NCBI GenBank assembly: GCA_011947345.1 | Contig: JAAVTG010000458.1 | Location: 1-33,194 of the forward strand | Origin: Phytophthora quininea | Lineage: Eukaryota; Oomycota; Peronosporomycetes; Peronosporales; Peronosporaceae | Direction of reading: 5' to 3' | DNA length: 33,194 nucleotides | Shown here: positions 22,691 through 33,194 of the stretch, one piece after another | Numbering within the stretch: position 1 is the first letter of the stretch | Layout of the letters: each line of letters starts with the position of its first letter | Notes under the pieces: model-generated | Seen by the model: only the letters and a program-made list of their open reading frames with translations | The model's database searches: none | Told to the model about the DNA's origin: nothing | Translations under genes and position numbers: made by a program

Positions 22691-22849
22691 GGCAACCAAC
22701 AGATACAAGCGACGTCGTCGCTTTAACATGTTTGATCCCTTGCCGAAGAAGCAGCGCAACAGATAGCTAACACCATGTGAAGCCGTCACTAATACAACGC
22801 ATACCTGCTCAAACTCCGCCTTCTTTTTCCGCCCCCACATTGTATGTGG

Positions 22850-23686
22850 AGATCACCATCAATTAAATTAATCACATGCTTCTCTTGCGCATCTCTGTGA
22901 CTTTGAATGCCACGGTGACGACAACTACGCCACTGGAACGGCCATTCGGCTTCGCGAATTCTTCTCGCGGCCGAAAGGTTATCCAATCGGATCATGATGT
23001 AGCATTTGCGCTCATCTGGATGAAGCATCTTGGCTTGAAGATACGGTGCGTCGGTCCGCCAGCTTGAGTGGCACGAGATGAAGACGAGCATACAACTCAG
23101 CAGTGGCGAGGCGATCGCGGCGGGTGCTACGGAGCTCTCGCAACGGAGAACGGAGTGGAGTCCTGGGGAGTAACGGCGAAGACTTAGTGAGGCTGCGTGC
23201 AAACTGGCGAGCGACGAGCGAGGAGACTGGCGTTTCATACTGCAGTAACAGTGGGCAGTCGCGCATCTTTCGAGAGAGACTGTGCAACGGGTTCGAGAGT
23301 CTGTTGTACGGCATAACTACGCCCGCTAAGCCCGCTGCCGTGTCCTCTATGGAAGGCATACTGGACTCGTTGGGGTTGTAGCAGCGATAAATCAGGTCAC
23401 ATAACCAGTCAGGTTGGCTATTGGAGTTATCAATCACGAAGGGACTCGTATGCCCAGGGCGAATGTGCCGAGCCTCGCGGAGGCAAGCATAAACTGGGCC
23501 GTCACAGTGTCCCTCAGGGAGCTCGTGTGGGGACTCCAAACGGAAGACATTGCCGCGAAGTCCCCTGACAGCGTTATCGAGGCTGGAGGGGGCCATATTC
23601 TTGGGAGCCTGGCACCTTCCTCTCTTGGGTCTTGGAGTCGAGATCTGTGCTCGACGGGTGCTCTGCGCTCAGTCTTCGTGTCTTGT
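22850..23686 (-). other. Open reading frames of unknown function, probably inverted flank of the hAT insertion site
   Basis: A minus-strand frame at 23596-23012 encodes 194 residues (for example WLCDLIYRCYNPNESS, SIEDTAAGLAGVVMPYN), and a second frame covers 23238-22789. I recognise no domain. On the plus strand, 23414-23704 is also open. By the target-duplication evidence this segment is the DNA that once lay next to end A of the hAT element, now reversed. Coding status is uncertain. Confidence 0.3.
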
Positions 23687-23707
23687 GTCCTCAGCAGGGA
23701 TTGACAG
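23687..23707 (+). mobile_element. hAT end B: GTCCTCAG plus terminal repeat CAGGGATTGACAG
   Basis: Target duplication at 23687-23694 and terminal repeat at 23695-23707. The reverse complement of this junction reads CTGTCAATCCCTG followed by CTGAGGAC, exactly what the far end of the element starting at 19966 should look like. It is therefore the partner end, in reversed orientation. Confidence 0.7.
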
Positions 23708-23880
23708 TAATTTTCGACAATAGTAATTTGTAAGTAAAATAGTAATATTACTATCAGTAAATTGTTGTTCATTTTTCGTAGTAGTTCGGTGGAAAACGTC
23801 TGTTACTATGTAGCTTGCCGTGGGTCCAAAATAGTACTACTTTACTAGTTTAGTACGGGGTGTCTATAATATAACTGCCA
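23708..23880. repeat. hAT subterminal region with AGTAAT repeats and a 16-base palindrome
   Basis: Just inside end B the motif AGTAAT/AGTAAA recurs (about 23706, 23722, 23733, 23742, 23756), together with a perfect palindrome ATAGTAATATTACTAT at 23739-23754. hAT transposases bind short repeated motifs near their element ends, so these may be former binding sites; that role is inference. Confidence 0.45.
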
Positions 23881-24460
23881 GATGACCAAAGCTTAACAGA
23901 GTGGGCGGCAGTAAAAAATGAAGCAGATATAAGCTCAATTTCCATTTGCCGCTTGGTGACTACGATGCTAACGTTACTCCGAACAAGCGCGAAATGTTAA
24001 TTAAACCTGTGCGTACAGAATTAGAAGCTGCAAAATGCCTGAACGTTGTTGTGCAACAGCGCAGGTACTTATATTAAAAAGGCGATTTGCAGCTTTCTGA
24101 GTTTAAAACTACCTGCAAGATACACAAGAAGACAAACAAGCATAGCCTTTGTAGACATAAGAACTGCTTGTTTATATGTTGAAAGCAACGGGTACAACGA
24201 TGGAGTATCCCCTGCGTGTCTTGACAATTAGATCACGTAGCCACAGAAGGGGATGATCAAGAGAACAGGAGTGCAGAAGAGGACGCTCAAGATGACGGTA
24301 GCCAAGACAGCGATATGCACGCCCATGACTATGACGGTGGGCGTGCAAGGCGACGGTAAAACGATGAACGCTCAAGAGGACAGCGACTATGGTCTAGGTA
24401 GCGAGACGTTTGACGAAGACGAGGAGCAACTCATCACTGCGCTGCTGATAATCGGCTAAG
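23881..24460 (+). pseudogene. Shattered coding remnant, acidic C-terminus, unknown family
   Basis: Open pieces in different plus-strand frames look coding. One at about 23927-24079 reads FHLPLGDYDANVTPNKREML and ends QQRRYLY. Another at about 24232-24355 is very acidic (EGDDQENRSAEEDAQDDGSQ). A third ends at 24459 with DSDYGLGSETFDEDEEQLI. Stops and frame changes separate them. An acidic tail would suit a transposon protein, but no family is recognised. Confidence 0.3.
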
Positions 24461-26092
24461 TATTTGCCCAGAAGGTGCCACGAACCAGTACCTTAAAGTT
24501 GAGTGAGTTGCAAAAGAGCAGCTGTTGTGAAACGGGTGCAGATGCGTGTGTAAGCTAGCCAGCCGTATAAGCTAAACGATCGAGTAGAGCGCAAGCCGCG
24601 AGGTAGTGCAGTATCGTCGGCCTGATGGTGTTGCGCAATGTAGCTTGATCTGATGAAGAGAGAAGTGATGTTCTGGTGGCCTCGGGGTGCATGCAGAGAG
24701 GCGGGTATCTGCAGCCTCACAGCGAAGGACAAACGGTATCTGCAGCCTGTATAGAGGTCTGCAGAGACATCAAGAGAATCGACAGTCTCTCGGCAGTGCC
24801 GCGGCCCCAACCCCGCAAGCATCCGGATGATCCCTCAGGACAGCCTCAGCTACGCTGATACCACTCGGAAGACGTTATAGCCGCCATGCATGCTGTATCG
24901 GTAGTGTATGTTTAGTTGTAGCTAGAAGTTGATTGGAGCAGCCCTAAATCCCTACTTGATCCGCCGCTCTTCCGAGATATCACAATGTTATGTAATCAAG
25001 TAACATACCAGTACGAATTTCTCATAGATATGTAAAAAAGGGTGATTCGAAGTGGTACGTAATATCAGCTGAAAAAGCATAGCCCTCGTGCCACTTGCTA
25101 GAGTCTCCTAGTACGGCCTTTAGCGGGAGTCATTATTAGCTTCAATAGTCGCCACTTCTGTCTATGAAATATACATGTATATTTTTATTGTCAATGGTTT
25201 TGCACCTTTGGCACTTCAAGGCCTACTCGTCCTGTAGCTATATTTCACAGGTATCTTTCTAAATGTTTTTTTCCAGAAAAATGTTACCGCACCGCGACCA
25301 CTATGATACCAGACAACAACGCTGAATTGCTGAAGCTGGTAGTGGGTTGGCTGTACCTATGATGCGCCAGAAACTGGCAATATCGCGTTCGCAGTAGTTT
25401 GGGGTAGTTCTTTTGGCTGTTAGGACAGCACGATTAAATACACAACAAAAGGCACGATACGTACTACCCGAACAAAGCAAATATGTAACTTCGCTACAAA
25501 AATGATTTACTACGTATATTTTGCCAACAAAACACATACTACTATAGTTTATTCCGAAAAAGTTACAAATGCCATATCATTGCCATATCGATTAGACAAA
25601 GTGTTTCGTTATGTTGTTTAAATGACGCATGCAAAAGTATGCAACTATGCCAAATTAAGTAACAGGATGGTTTCGTTGACGAAGTGCTATGCTTCATGGA
25701 TTTTCTTTTAACGTTCCTGTTATACGGACGTACTACCGAATACAGTACTACATGTATTGTAAGCGCAGTACCGATAGAAAACGCGCCGGCTGACAAATGC
25801 AATGCTACATCAAAACCAGTATAAATATATAATGCTTTTGATCATCCTCTTGTGTGATAACTTATAATCTGGGTTTTGTTATCATCTTGCAAATATTTTA
25901 TTCATTCTCGTGAGCATAATCACTTTAAGAAGCACTGCGAGGCACCTCCTGACACGCAAGCAGCTTGCAGTTGATCCACTTCGTTTACGTTGACATTCCT
26001 GCGAGAATCCGCACGTCTGCAGCCTGGCAGCAGAGCTTCACAACTCAAGTTTCTCTCCAAAGCAACGAAGTTTCACCCATCCGCCCAACACT
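24461..26092. other. AT-rich intergenic DNA
   Basis: No gene supported. Some stretches repeat short words such as TACTAC and CGTACTACC (near 25458 and 25727), which may be remains of small transposons. The end (25890-26092) precedes the zinc-finger gene and contains TTCATTCTCG near 25900, similar to the oomycete Inr. Confidence 0.4.
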
Positions 26093-26753
26093 ATGAAGTG
26101 TGCTGCTTCCGCGTGTGATACGCCTGAAATCAGTGAAAAGACCCCGTGCGTAATGTGTGGTCGCAATGTGCATCACTTGTGCAGCAACACTCTTCACGAC
26201 CCTGACAACATTTCCGTGCGGTGAGTAAGCTCATATTGCTGCAGTAGAATGTAATAATTCTAACATTTCTATTATCTATATAAAAGGGTTTTGTAGTGCG
26301 GACTGTGTCTACCGCTGGAAAACGTTTGATTCGCCAGCATCAACTGCAGCGAGCAGCGCTCAGCTTGATGCGCTAACACAAGCTACGTGTGCGACTCCAT
26401 CGGGCAGCAGCGAGGAGGCTGATATTGCGCTGGTGCAGACGCTCGATACTAGCGCCACACAATCTACTGCTGATTTGAGCGCGCCATCGCCACCGTCGGG
26501 CGAGGTTGACGACATTAATCATTACCTCAGGTTGGGGAGTCGAGATGGCGTCAGGAAAGTAGCGCACATATTGGCGGCGCAATTCACGGCTGGTGATGGC
26601 AATGTGTACACCCACGTCTGTCTGTTGTGTGAACGGGAGCTTATGAGCCGCACGAACACTGCGGCAAATGCCTGGGAAGGAGCTCTTCGGCGCTGGAGTC
26701 ACACGTCCAACGAGAAGGATCAGTATCTCCACCAGTACGATCCGCTGCCTTAA
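26093..26753 (+). CDS. Two-exon Cys/His zinc-finger protein, unknown function, possibly of transposon origin
   Basis: Exon 1 is 26093-26220 and exon 2 is 26297-26753, with a 76-base intron (GTGAGT...TTTGTAG); together exactly 195 codons. The start ATG is the first in exon 1 and lies about 190 bases after an Inr-like sequence. The N-terminus holds a compact cluster (CAASACDTPE, CVMCGRNVHHLCSN, then ADCVYRW), resembling a PHD/MYM-type metal site. The C-terminal half has THVCLLCERELMSRTNTAAN and HTSNEKDQYLHQ, similar to a BED-type finger (C-x2-C ... H ... H), common at the start of hAT transposases. No transposase core follows. It may be a domesticated or truncated transposon gene. Confidence 0.5.
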
Positions 26754-28096
26754 AAGATTTCAACCACATATTCCATCTTCACGGCATCTATGTTTTTTGT
26801 AATAAATATGGTTAAAGCTGCAGGAAGCACCTACTACACGCTTGTCGAAGTCGACCGTTAACCGGAAACCCCTGTAGATCTCACTTTCAAATTTGCGCCG
26901 CTTGAAGAGAGTTGGTTGCTCATGGAGACCAGTGACGAGTTTGGCGTGCTTGCGTTGTTTAGCAGCGCGATGGAGCAGCACAACAGGGATACCAGGGATG
27001 CTACACGTGGGGTGTATGCATCACTTATAGAGGAAGCGTGGGAGATCGCTATGCGGAAGCGTCATTATCTGGCGGTGCGCTGTCTGGACTAGCCAAACGA
27101 TTCGGCCTGGATGGCCCTCTACTCGTGAGGAGTTGATCGCAACGTTATCAATGGCACTAGCCTAACGAGGTACGGGGACTGTCCTTGGTGTTTGCTAAGG
27201 GGGGATTAAGTCCGATAATAATGAGTTTGTATGAAGAAATTCACTATCAACCGGACGGAAACGTGATAAGTACGGCAATTGTGGTGACCAAGACTTGCGA
27301 TTTGGCAGTATATACCTTTGCTACGCCTTCCTTACCTGCTGCAAATATGGCACCCGTGTGTGCTGGTTTTGGGAGGCGTCCAATGGTGCACTAAACACGA
27401 GGAAGAGCAGAATTTCCACCGCTTGCGTTAATACCTCGGACGACCTTACGAGGCAGGGTAATCACATAGCACCCCTCCAGGTTTTCGTTGCTCCAACTTT
27501 CCCCTCTCGGTGTGCTTCTGCTATGACGTATGGGCTTTTTTATAAGCTGTGTCACCTATAGAAACAGTCATTTCGTTTTTGGTACATTGACATCACTTCA
27601 AAATTTCAAGTAGCTATCAACGATGGCCTACGTCCGTCCTGGTCATTGCCTCTTTACCGACAGGCAGCTTGGCACTATGAGGTCTCCTACAGTCTCCATG
27701 CTTCCTCTACTGCTCCCGACAAACCAGAATAGCTATTTCGTAGCAAGATGTAGTCAAACCAGTGTCTCACATCCTCGCTCACGAGCTCATGAAAAGGACT
27801 TCTACCTTTTTAGTGAACAGCACAGCGAGTTCATGTAGCACTTACTTAAATGTTATTAGTTCTAGCACCTTGCGTCTTAGTCGTGTGTGTAGAAGTGACT
27901 TTCTTCATAAAAAAGCCGATGACGTAACATTCAACATATCACTAATTCGAGAATATGCAATTAATGATCAGATCGTCTGCAAAAATAAATCTTCCCCTTA
28001 AAACTGCGCTGGTACCTCGGTTTTTGGGGCTTCATAGCCGACTTCATAGCCGACTTCATAGCCGACAGAGGAGACCCCCGGTATTTATTTGCATAG
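26754..28096. other. Intergenic DNA with a short possible ORF
   Basis: The clearest open stretch is 26922-27092 on the plus strand (56 residues from ATG; ETSDEFGVLALFSSAMEQHN, then EEAWEIAMRKRHYLAV), and it stays open upstream to about 26865. It may be an exon or remnant of the zinc-finger gene before it or of the broken gene after it. The rest shows no supported gene. Confidence 0.3.
28031..28066. repeat. Tandem repeat, three copies of a 12-base unit
   Basis: TTCATAGCCGAC occurs three times in a row without mismatch. Twelve bases equal four codons, so copy-number change would keep a frame; on the minus strand one frame reads VGYE repeats. It lies about 30 bases before the broken coding remnant. 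Confidence 0.85.
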
Positions 28097-28591
28097 GACA
28101 TTATAAAGGACAGCGATACAAGCGCCGCTAGAACAGAGGGATGGACCTTGACTAAAGCAGGATGCGCCTTGCACAAGAGGTGGCAATCAGACTTTCGTTG
28201 AACAGCATGAGGACGCGTCATTCCCGCTCGACGAACACCTCTCCGGTGTACGAGATGGCGGAAAAGACAGGGATATATACCCTGCAACGATCCAAGCACG
28301 TGTTCTTGAACTCATTCTGGTTGAGCAGGAGACAGAAGCCATGATTGAAGACCTTAACGAAGCCACACACGCCCTCGTCAAAACTATTAGTAGCGTAGTG
28401 TGAGTTAATGGAAGCTGCTATGGATGCGAAACCATACTCCGTGGCCTATGCGCAACGAAACGACGACGAAGAGATGTTTGAAACACTCCGCCGGATATAT
28501 TGAATGTGTCGCCGCAAAAGCGGCTGATGCCAGGGGCATGCCTAGCAGCACGAAGCACCGTGTAAATGGCATGGCGGCCGCTGCAGACTAA
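28097..28591 (+). pseudogene. Frame-broken gene of unknown function
   Basis: Three or four plus-strand frames follow each other and look like one protein of about 165 residues: 28097-28195 (ends CALHKRWQSDF), 28197-28403 (HEDASFPLDEHLSGVRDGGK, then EQETEAMIEDLNEATHALVK), 28408-28502 (AYAQRNDDEEMFETLRR) and 28498-28591 (YIECVAAKAADARGMP). Each is rich in charged residues and starts where the previous one ends. No family is recognised. The breaks include shifts that are not simple single-base losses, so true decay is likely. Confidence 0.4.
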
Positions 28592-29362
28592 TGATCAGCG
28601 ACTACTCTATTTACATTGCATAGTGACGAGCAGCTCGAGCAAGTCTTTGTAAAGCCACAACATGAGCAGCGGTGGCGGGTCGCACTCTCACGAACGTGTA
28701 GGAGATGGCGCGTCGAAGTGTGTCAACTTTCAAGGACCTGTACATGAACAGGTACCAGTGTCCAGGAAAGGCCCACAACCACAGTGTACATGCCGCAACG
28801 CTAAATCCGAACTTGTCTGCTTATACCTGCTATTTATCACATACCAACCCAATTTTTATTACAAATCTTCATTAAAATAAGTCAAATCCTAAAATTGGCT
28901 CTATTTATCGGCTAAATCAGTCGGACAAACTTATCGGTTTTCACAGTACAATATGGAATCTTAACCAAAGCTAGTTGCTCTCAGTTTTGTCTAAACGATG
29001 AATAACTGTGGTTAAGTGTAGCTCTCGTGATAGAGAGTTTCTAATAATTTTAACATTCGTTTTTGCCGTGTTGTATCTACAGGAACTATTATTCCTTCTC
29101 TTAGGCAACTAGAAACGACGTCTGGAGCCAAGAAATAAAGACAACATCTGGAAGGAATTTCCCAATTATCTTTATGTTTACTTTGCCTATAGAAGTATGT
29201 GATGCTCACCTACAGTACTATTATTGAACTGCAAAAAGAATTTACTGACATAAAAACAATATAATTCACAAAACAGGATTTTTAAATCATAATAAACCGA
29301 ATTTTTAATTTACGGGCTACTCAGAAAATCCTTTTTCATCGGTCGTTAATAAAACCCAATGT
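28592..29362. other. AT-rich intergenic DNA
   Basis: No gene supported. A 72-residue plus-strand ORF from 28662 has no recognisable domain. The last part, near 29210-29362, is very AT-rich and should contain the 3' end of the methyltransferase transcript. Confidence 0.4.
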
Positions 29363-30481
29363 TTAGCACTTGAATATGAAAAGCGACTGCACGTTAGTCC
29401 AGGACACTTGCTGCTGCTTCAATTGTTGCACCATTTGAAAGCGATCGGAAAATTTTAGGTCGTCCTTATAATCGATGACAAGAGCACCAGCTTGAAGCTC
29501 CACTTCGAGTTTTTGCCGGACTTGTTGATACAAACAATCATCCCAGCACTGCGACGTCAGCAGCACAATCGACGGGTTTTGCACTGACACCGTTAGCATA
29601 TCTGCACACACGAATCGACACCTCTCCTCGGATATCTGCAGCTCATTGCGCGTTTGCTCTGCTACGTCGTGCAGGAATGGCAAAATCTCGACGCCAACAC
29701 ACGAAAGTCCCAAACACAACGCTCCAAAGAAGGCAAGTGAACCAGTTGATGACCCGAACACCATGAGACTCTGACCCGGAAAACACGAGATAGTTTCTCG
29801 AAGGACATCCTGAGTGAAGAGGTGAAGCCACGTCGGGAACGGAGTGCTGCCGTACGCGAAATTTTCCATCGAGTAGACACCGGCTGGACCAGACGATTCT
29901 TGTTGGGCTCTCAGAAGTCCACGGTGGAATTCGAGTTGCTGTTCTTGATGGCGAAGCTTCGAGATCAACGTTATTAGGCGTTCTTGGTCTACGGAACTCA
30001 TCGCTGGCAGGTTTTGACTGGACAATGCTGCGTTGATCTGAGTCACGGCGGCTATCTCGTCTTCAATAGCTGCACCTCGCTGTTGCTGAATGTCTTCAAT
30101 GGTAGGTATGGTGCAGCCTGAGCAGATTTGTGAAGCCACCAGCACCTCCACGATCCGATCCATTTGAGCTCTCTCGAATAGCGCTTCGTCTTGACTCTGG
30201 TTGTCGTCGTTGTTTTGAAGATATGCTGCATCAATCGATTCTCGAAATTCCTGGAGACAAGACAGGATGGCTTGAAGCAATTTTCGTGACTGTAAGTCCG
30301 AGCCGCGAAGGTTCTTTGATCCTGCACTGTGATTGTGCAAAGAGTGAGCTGCTGCTTGAAGCTATTGCATTATACACGTTAGCATTCTAGCACAGCACGC
30401 CAGTTAACAGGTATATGCAGCACACACCTGCTTCACCATACAGCCACATTCTTCCCAACTCAAAGGCACCTGGGGGCACAT
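29363..30481 (-). CDS. DOT1-like class I SAM-dependent methyltransferase, two exons
   Basis: Exon 1 is 30481-30428 (18 codons, MCPQVPLSWEECGCMVKQ) and exon 2 is 30361-29363; the 66-base intron has donor GTGTGT and acceptor AATAG. The product is about 350 residues with no frame break. The N-terminal 150 residues are helical. The C-terminal part has the SAM fold: YGSTPFPTWLHLF, motif I LMVFGSSTGSLAFFGALCLG, the acidic ribose-binding VGVEILPFLHDVAEQ, and motif II FVCADML. The layout (YG..P before a GSxxGS loop, then GVE) resembles DOT1-type enzymes. The GSSTGS loop differs from the usual GSGVG, and the substrate is not known. The start lies 115 bases below the PP2C stop, on the same strand. Confidence 0.65.
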
Positions 30482-30595
30482 TGCGATCTTCGATTGTGAC
30501 GATTCGGTGAGCTCAACTTTAGGCAAATGCCAATACCGTAACATTTCCAACGTGAACGACATTTTCGCGGCAGACATTCCGCCTCAACACAATTA

Positions 30596-31844
<1,249 letters not shown>

Positions 31845-31950
31845 TTTGGCGTTCAAAATCTAAAGCGCGCACTATGGCATCATCATTAACGACCTTTCTA
31901 CTTACTCTTTGTACACACACTCTTTTCCCAACTTGACAGAAGCGAAAACG
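31845..31950. promoter_or_regulatory. Short divergent promoter between the PP2C and small membrane protein genes
   Basis: Only 106 bases separate the two start codons, which face apart. The plus-strand sequence TCATTAACGACCTTTCT at 31884-31900 resembles the oomycete Inr; no TATA box is seen. The two genes probably share a promoter region. Confidence 0.5.
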
Positions 31951-32274
31951 ATGGGCCGTCCGCGAGTGTCGCTCCCGGCGGTGGCGCTGTCTGCAGTCAC
32001 GGGCATGACGGTGGCTGCCGTGTCGATGCTGACGTACCTGCGCTTCCAGCACTCGCAGGAGTTTGCGGACGCCAGCATCCGCATGACGAACCCGGAGGTG
32101 TCGTCTGAATTCAACAAGAAGTGGGGACTCTTCGGCACGGGCTTCGTGGACTCACTACCGCAAGGCTTCAAGGACCTCTTCTACGTGCCAGACATGGCCG
32201 AGCGCTACGAGAGGCACAAGAAGGGCCGCGAGCAGCAGATCCGCCAGTCCCTAGAGGACCTGCGCCCCAAGTAA
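31951..32274 (+). CDS. Small single-pass membrane protein of unknown function
   Basis: 107 residues from ATG 31951; an in-frame ATG at 31909 would add 14. I prefer 31951 because it lies about 60 bases after the Inr-like site and gives an N-terminus with a short basic start followed by a hydrophobic segment (AVALSAVTGMTVAAVSML). The rest is soluble, with FGTGFVDSLPQGFKDLFYVP and a charged helical C-terminus (ERYERHKKGREQQIRQSLED). A single N-terminal anchor with a charged tail is common in mitochondrial inner-membrane assembly factors, but I do not recognise the family. GC-rich third positions, as in the neighbouring ribosomal gene, support real coding. Confidence 0.7.
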   Translation: MGRPRVSLPAVALSAVTGMTVAAVSMLTYLRFQHSQEFADASIRMTNPEVSSEFNKKWGLFGTGFVDSLPQGFKDLFYVPDMAERYERHKKGREQQIRQSLEDLRPK

Positions 32275-32487
32275 AGACAACCAACAAGAAACAACAGTAC
32301 CAAACTGTAAATGAGAGCTTTTTGTCACTTCTGACCTGTTCACACAAGAGCTCAATGCACACAGATAACAACGCAATGGGGGTGGTGAAGGGCCTTCAAT
32401 TCGGCAGCAAAGTCGCGTGTATTTAGCATGTGCTGAGGATCGTCAGCCAGCGGGCAGCTCCTGTCGTTAGGACAACTAGCGCTACAT
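32275..32487. other. Convergent 3' spacer
   Basis: This 213-base spacer holds the 3' ends of two genes that face each other, the small membrane protein and eL15. No gene or clear terminator element is seen. Confidence 0.5.
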
Positions 32488-33108
32488 TTACGAGCGGTAG
32501 CGACGCAGCGACAGCGTGTTGCGGCGCTTCCAGTTCTGGCGGAACGACGAACCGATGATCTTGTTGGCGCGGTGGCCACGCTTGCGCAGGCCACGGCCCT
32601 GGCGGCCGGCCGAGGTCAGGCCGCGCTGCTGGCGGCCCTTGTGCACGGCGTTGGCGATCCAGTTGATGCGCGGGTCGCGACGGATGACCTTGTGGGAGTA
32701 GTCCACCATGATGATCTCAAAGTACTTGTACGTCGCGTCCTGGTTGACCCAGTACGAGTTCAGCACGCGCAGGTTCGTGAACTTGTTGCCGGCGCGCTCC
32801 TCGGCCACGGAGCGCAGGTTGCGCTCGAACTTGAGCTCGTTGATACCGTGGTGCTTGGGCTTACCGTACACGATACCCTTCGAGTTCGGGCGCTTGCGGC
32901 CACCACGACGCACGGCGACGCGGACAATCACGTAGCCCTGCTTGGCCTTGTAGCCCAGACGGCGAGCCTTGTCCAGGCGGGTGGGGCCCGTCACGCGGTG
33001 GATCACCGGCAGCTGACGGTACTCCCAGGCGCGCACGCGCAGCAGGAAGCGCAGCACGTCCGACTGTTTGCGCTTCCACAGCTCCTCCAGGTACTTGTAA
33101 GCTCCCAT
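32488..33108 (-). CDS. RPL15: 60S ribosomal protein eL15 (RPL15)
   Basis: 206 residues, the usual length for eukaryotic L15, intronless and without frame breaks. It starts [17 protein letters not shown] and contains [32 protein letters not shown] and the basic C-terminus [14 protein letters not shown]. It is a structural protein of the large ribosomal subunit. Strong GC bias at third codon positions fits a highly expressed gene. A long antisense ORF (32572-33129) is a by-product of this bias. Confidence 0.98.
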   Translation of the reverse strand: MGAYKYLEELWKRKQSDVLRFLLRVRAWEYRQLPVIHRVTGPTRLDKARRLGYKAKQGYVIVRVAVRRGGRKRPNSKGIVYGKPKHHGINELKFERNLRSVAEERAGNKFTNLRVLNSYWVNQDATYKYFEIIMVDYSHKVIRRDPRINWIANAVHKGRQQRGLTSAGRQGRGLRKRGHRANKIIGSSFRQNWKRRNTLSLRRYRS

Positions 33109-33124
33109 CCTTTCTTGCGACTTT

Positions 33125-33140
33125 GCTAATGAAGACTGAG
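33125..33140 (-). promoter_or_regulatory. Inr-like transcription start element of RPL15
   Basis: The minus-strand sequence CTCAGTCTTCATTAGC ends 17 bases before the RPL15 start codon. The core TCATTNNN after a pyrimidine-rich stretch matches the oomycete Inr, which usually lies at the transcription start close to the ATG. Confidence 0.55.
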
Positions 33141-33194
33141 CGCAAAGAGCTTCCAGGGTGGTGCCTGGCCAGTCATTTTAGCACACAAAATGGT

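Noticed and set aside
25301..25802. Two minus-strand ORFs of 78 and 79 residues
   Set aside because: They lie in very AT-rich DNA, lack domains or codon bias, and fit chance open frames.
32572..33129. 185-residue plus-strand ORF opposite RPL15
   Set aside because: It is the complement of a GC-biased, certain ribosomal protein gene and shows only low-complexity Val/Leu/Ala/Arg content.

Overview
The window looks like nuclear DNA of an oomycete, most likely a member of the Peronosporales. The evidence is a receptor fused to a phosphatidylinositol-phosphate kinase (a family typical of oomycetes), very short GT-AG introns of about 50-76 bases, compact core genes, an Inr-like start signal just upstream of the ribosomal protein gene, and Copia, MULE, Harbinger-like and hAT transposon remains of oomycete type. 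An axonemal (flagellar) gene points to a lineage that makes, or recently made, zoospores. The species cannot be named from the sequence alone.

Layout. (1) Bases 1-13896 are a dense block of four genes, all on the minus strand. In order of transcription they are a trehalose-6-phosphate synthase/phosphatase with a C-terminal membrane anchor, a GPCR-PIPK signalling fusion, an AXDND1-like axonemal protein with IQ motifs, and an OSCA/TMEM63/CSC1-type cation channel. (2) Bases 14059 to about 29360 are a gene-poor transposon island. It holds a Copia element with one LTR, cut off after its integrase; a MULE transposase tail joined to it; a Harbinger-like DDE transposase; a hAT element that appears split by an inversion; a two-exon zinc-finger gene; several frame-broken coding remnants; and AT-rich DNA. 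(3) Bases 29363-33194 are a second compact block: a DOT1-like methyltransferase, a complete small PP2C phosphatase in eight exons, a small membrane protein divergent from it, and ribosomal protein eL15.

Reading the genes. Many single-track ORFs are pieces of one gene. Once introns are placed, the remaining frame breaks in five host genes and in the Copia element all have the same sign (one base lost), and most lie in a homopolymer or dinucleotide run. Adding one base at each break makes every gene length divisible by three. I read these as sequence or assembly errors rather than real gene decay. The hAT element and the remnants in the island show mixed shifts and look truly decayed.

How the genes relate. 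No operon logic is expected. The cores combine signalling (GPCR-PIPK, PP2C), membrane and osmotic functions (OSCA channel, trehalose metabolism), motility (AXDND1) and housekeeping (eL15, methyltransferase). The most notable observations are the hAT ends (13-bp terminal repeats with a shared 8-bp target duplication in the wrong relative orientation), the substituted catalytic motifs in both halves of the membrane-anchored TPS/TPP, and the uniform single-base losses.
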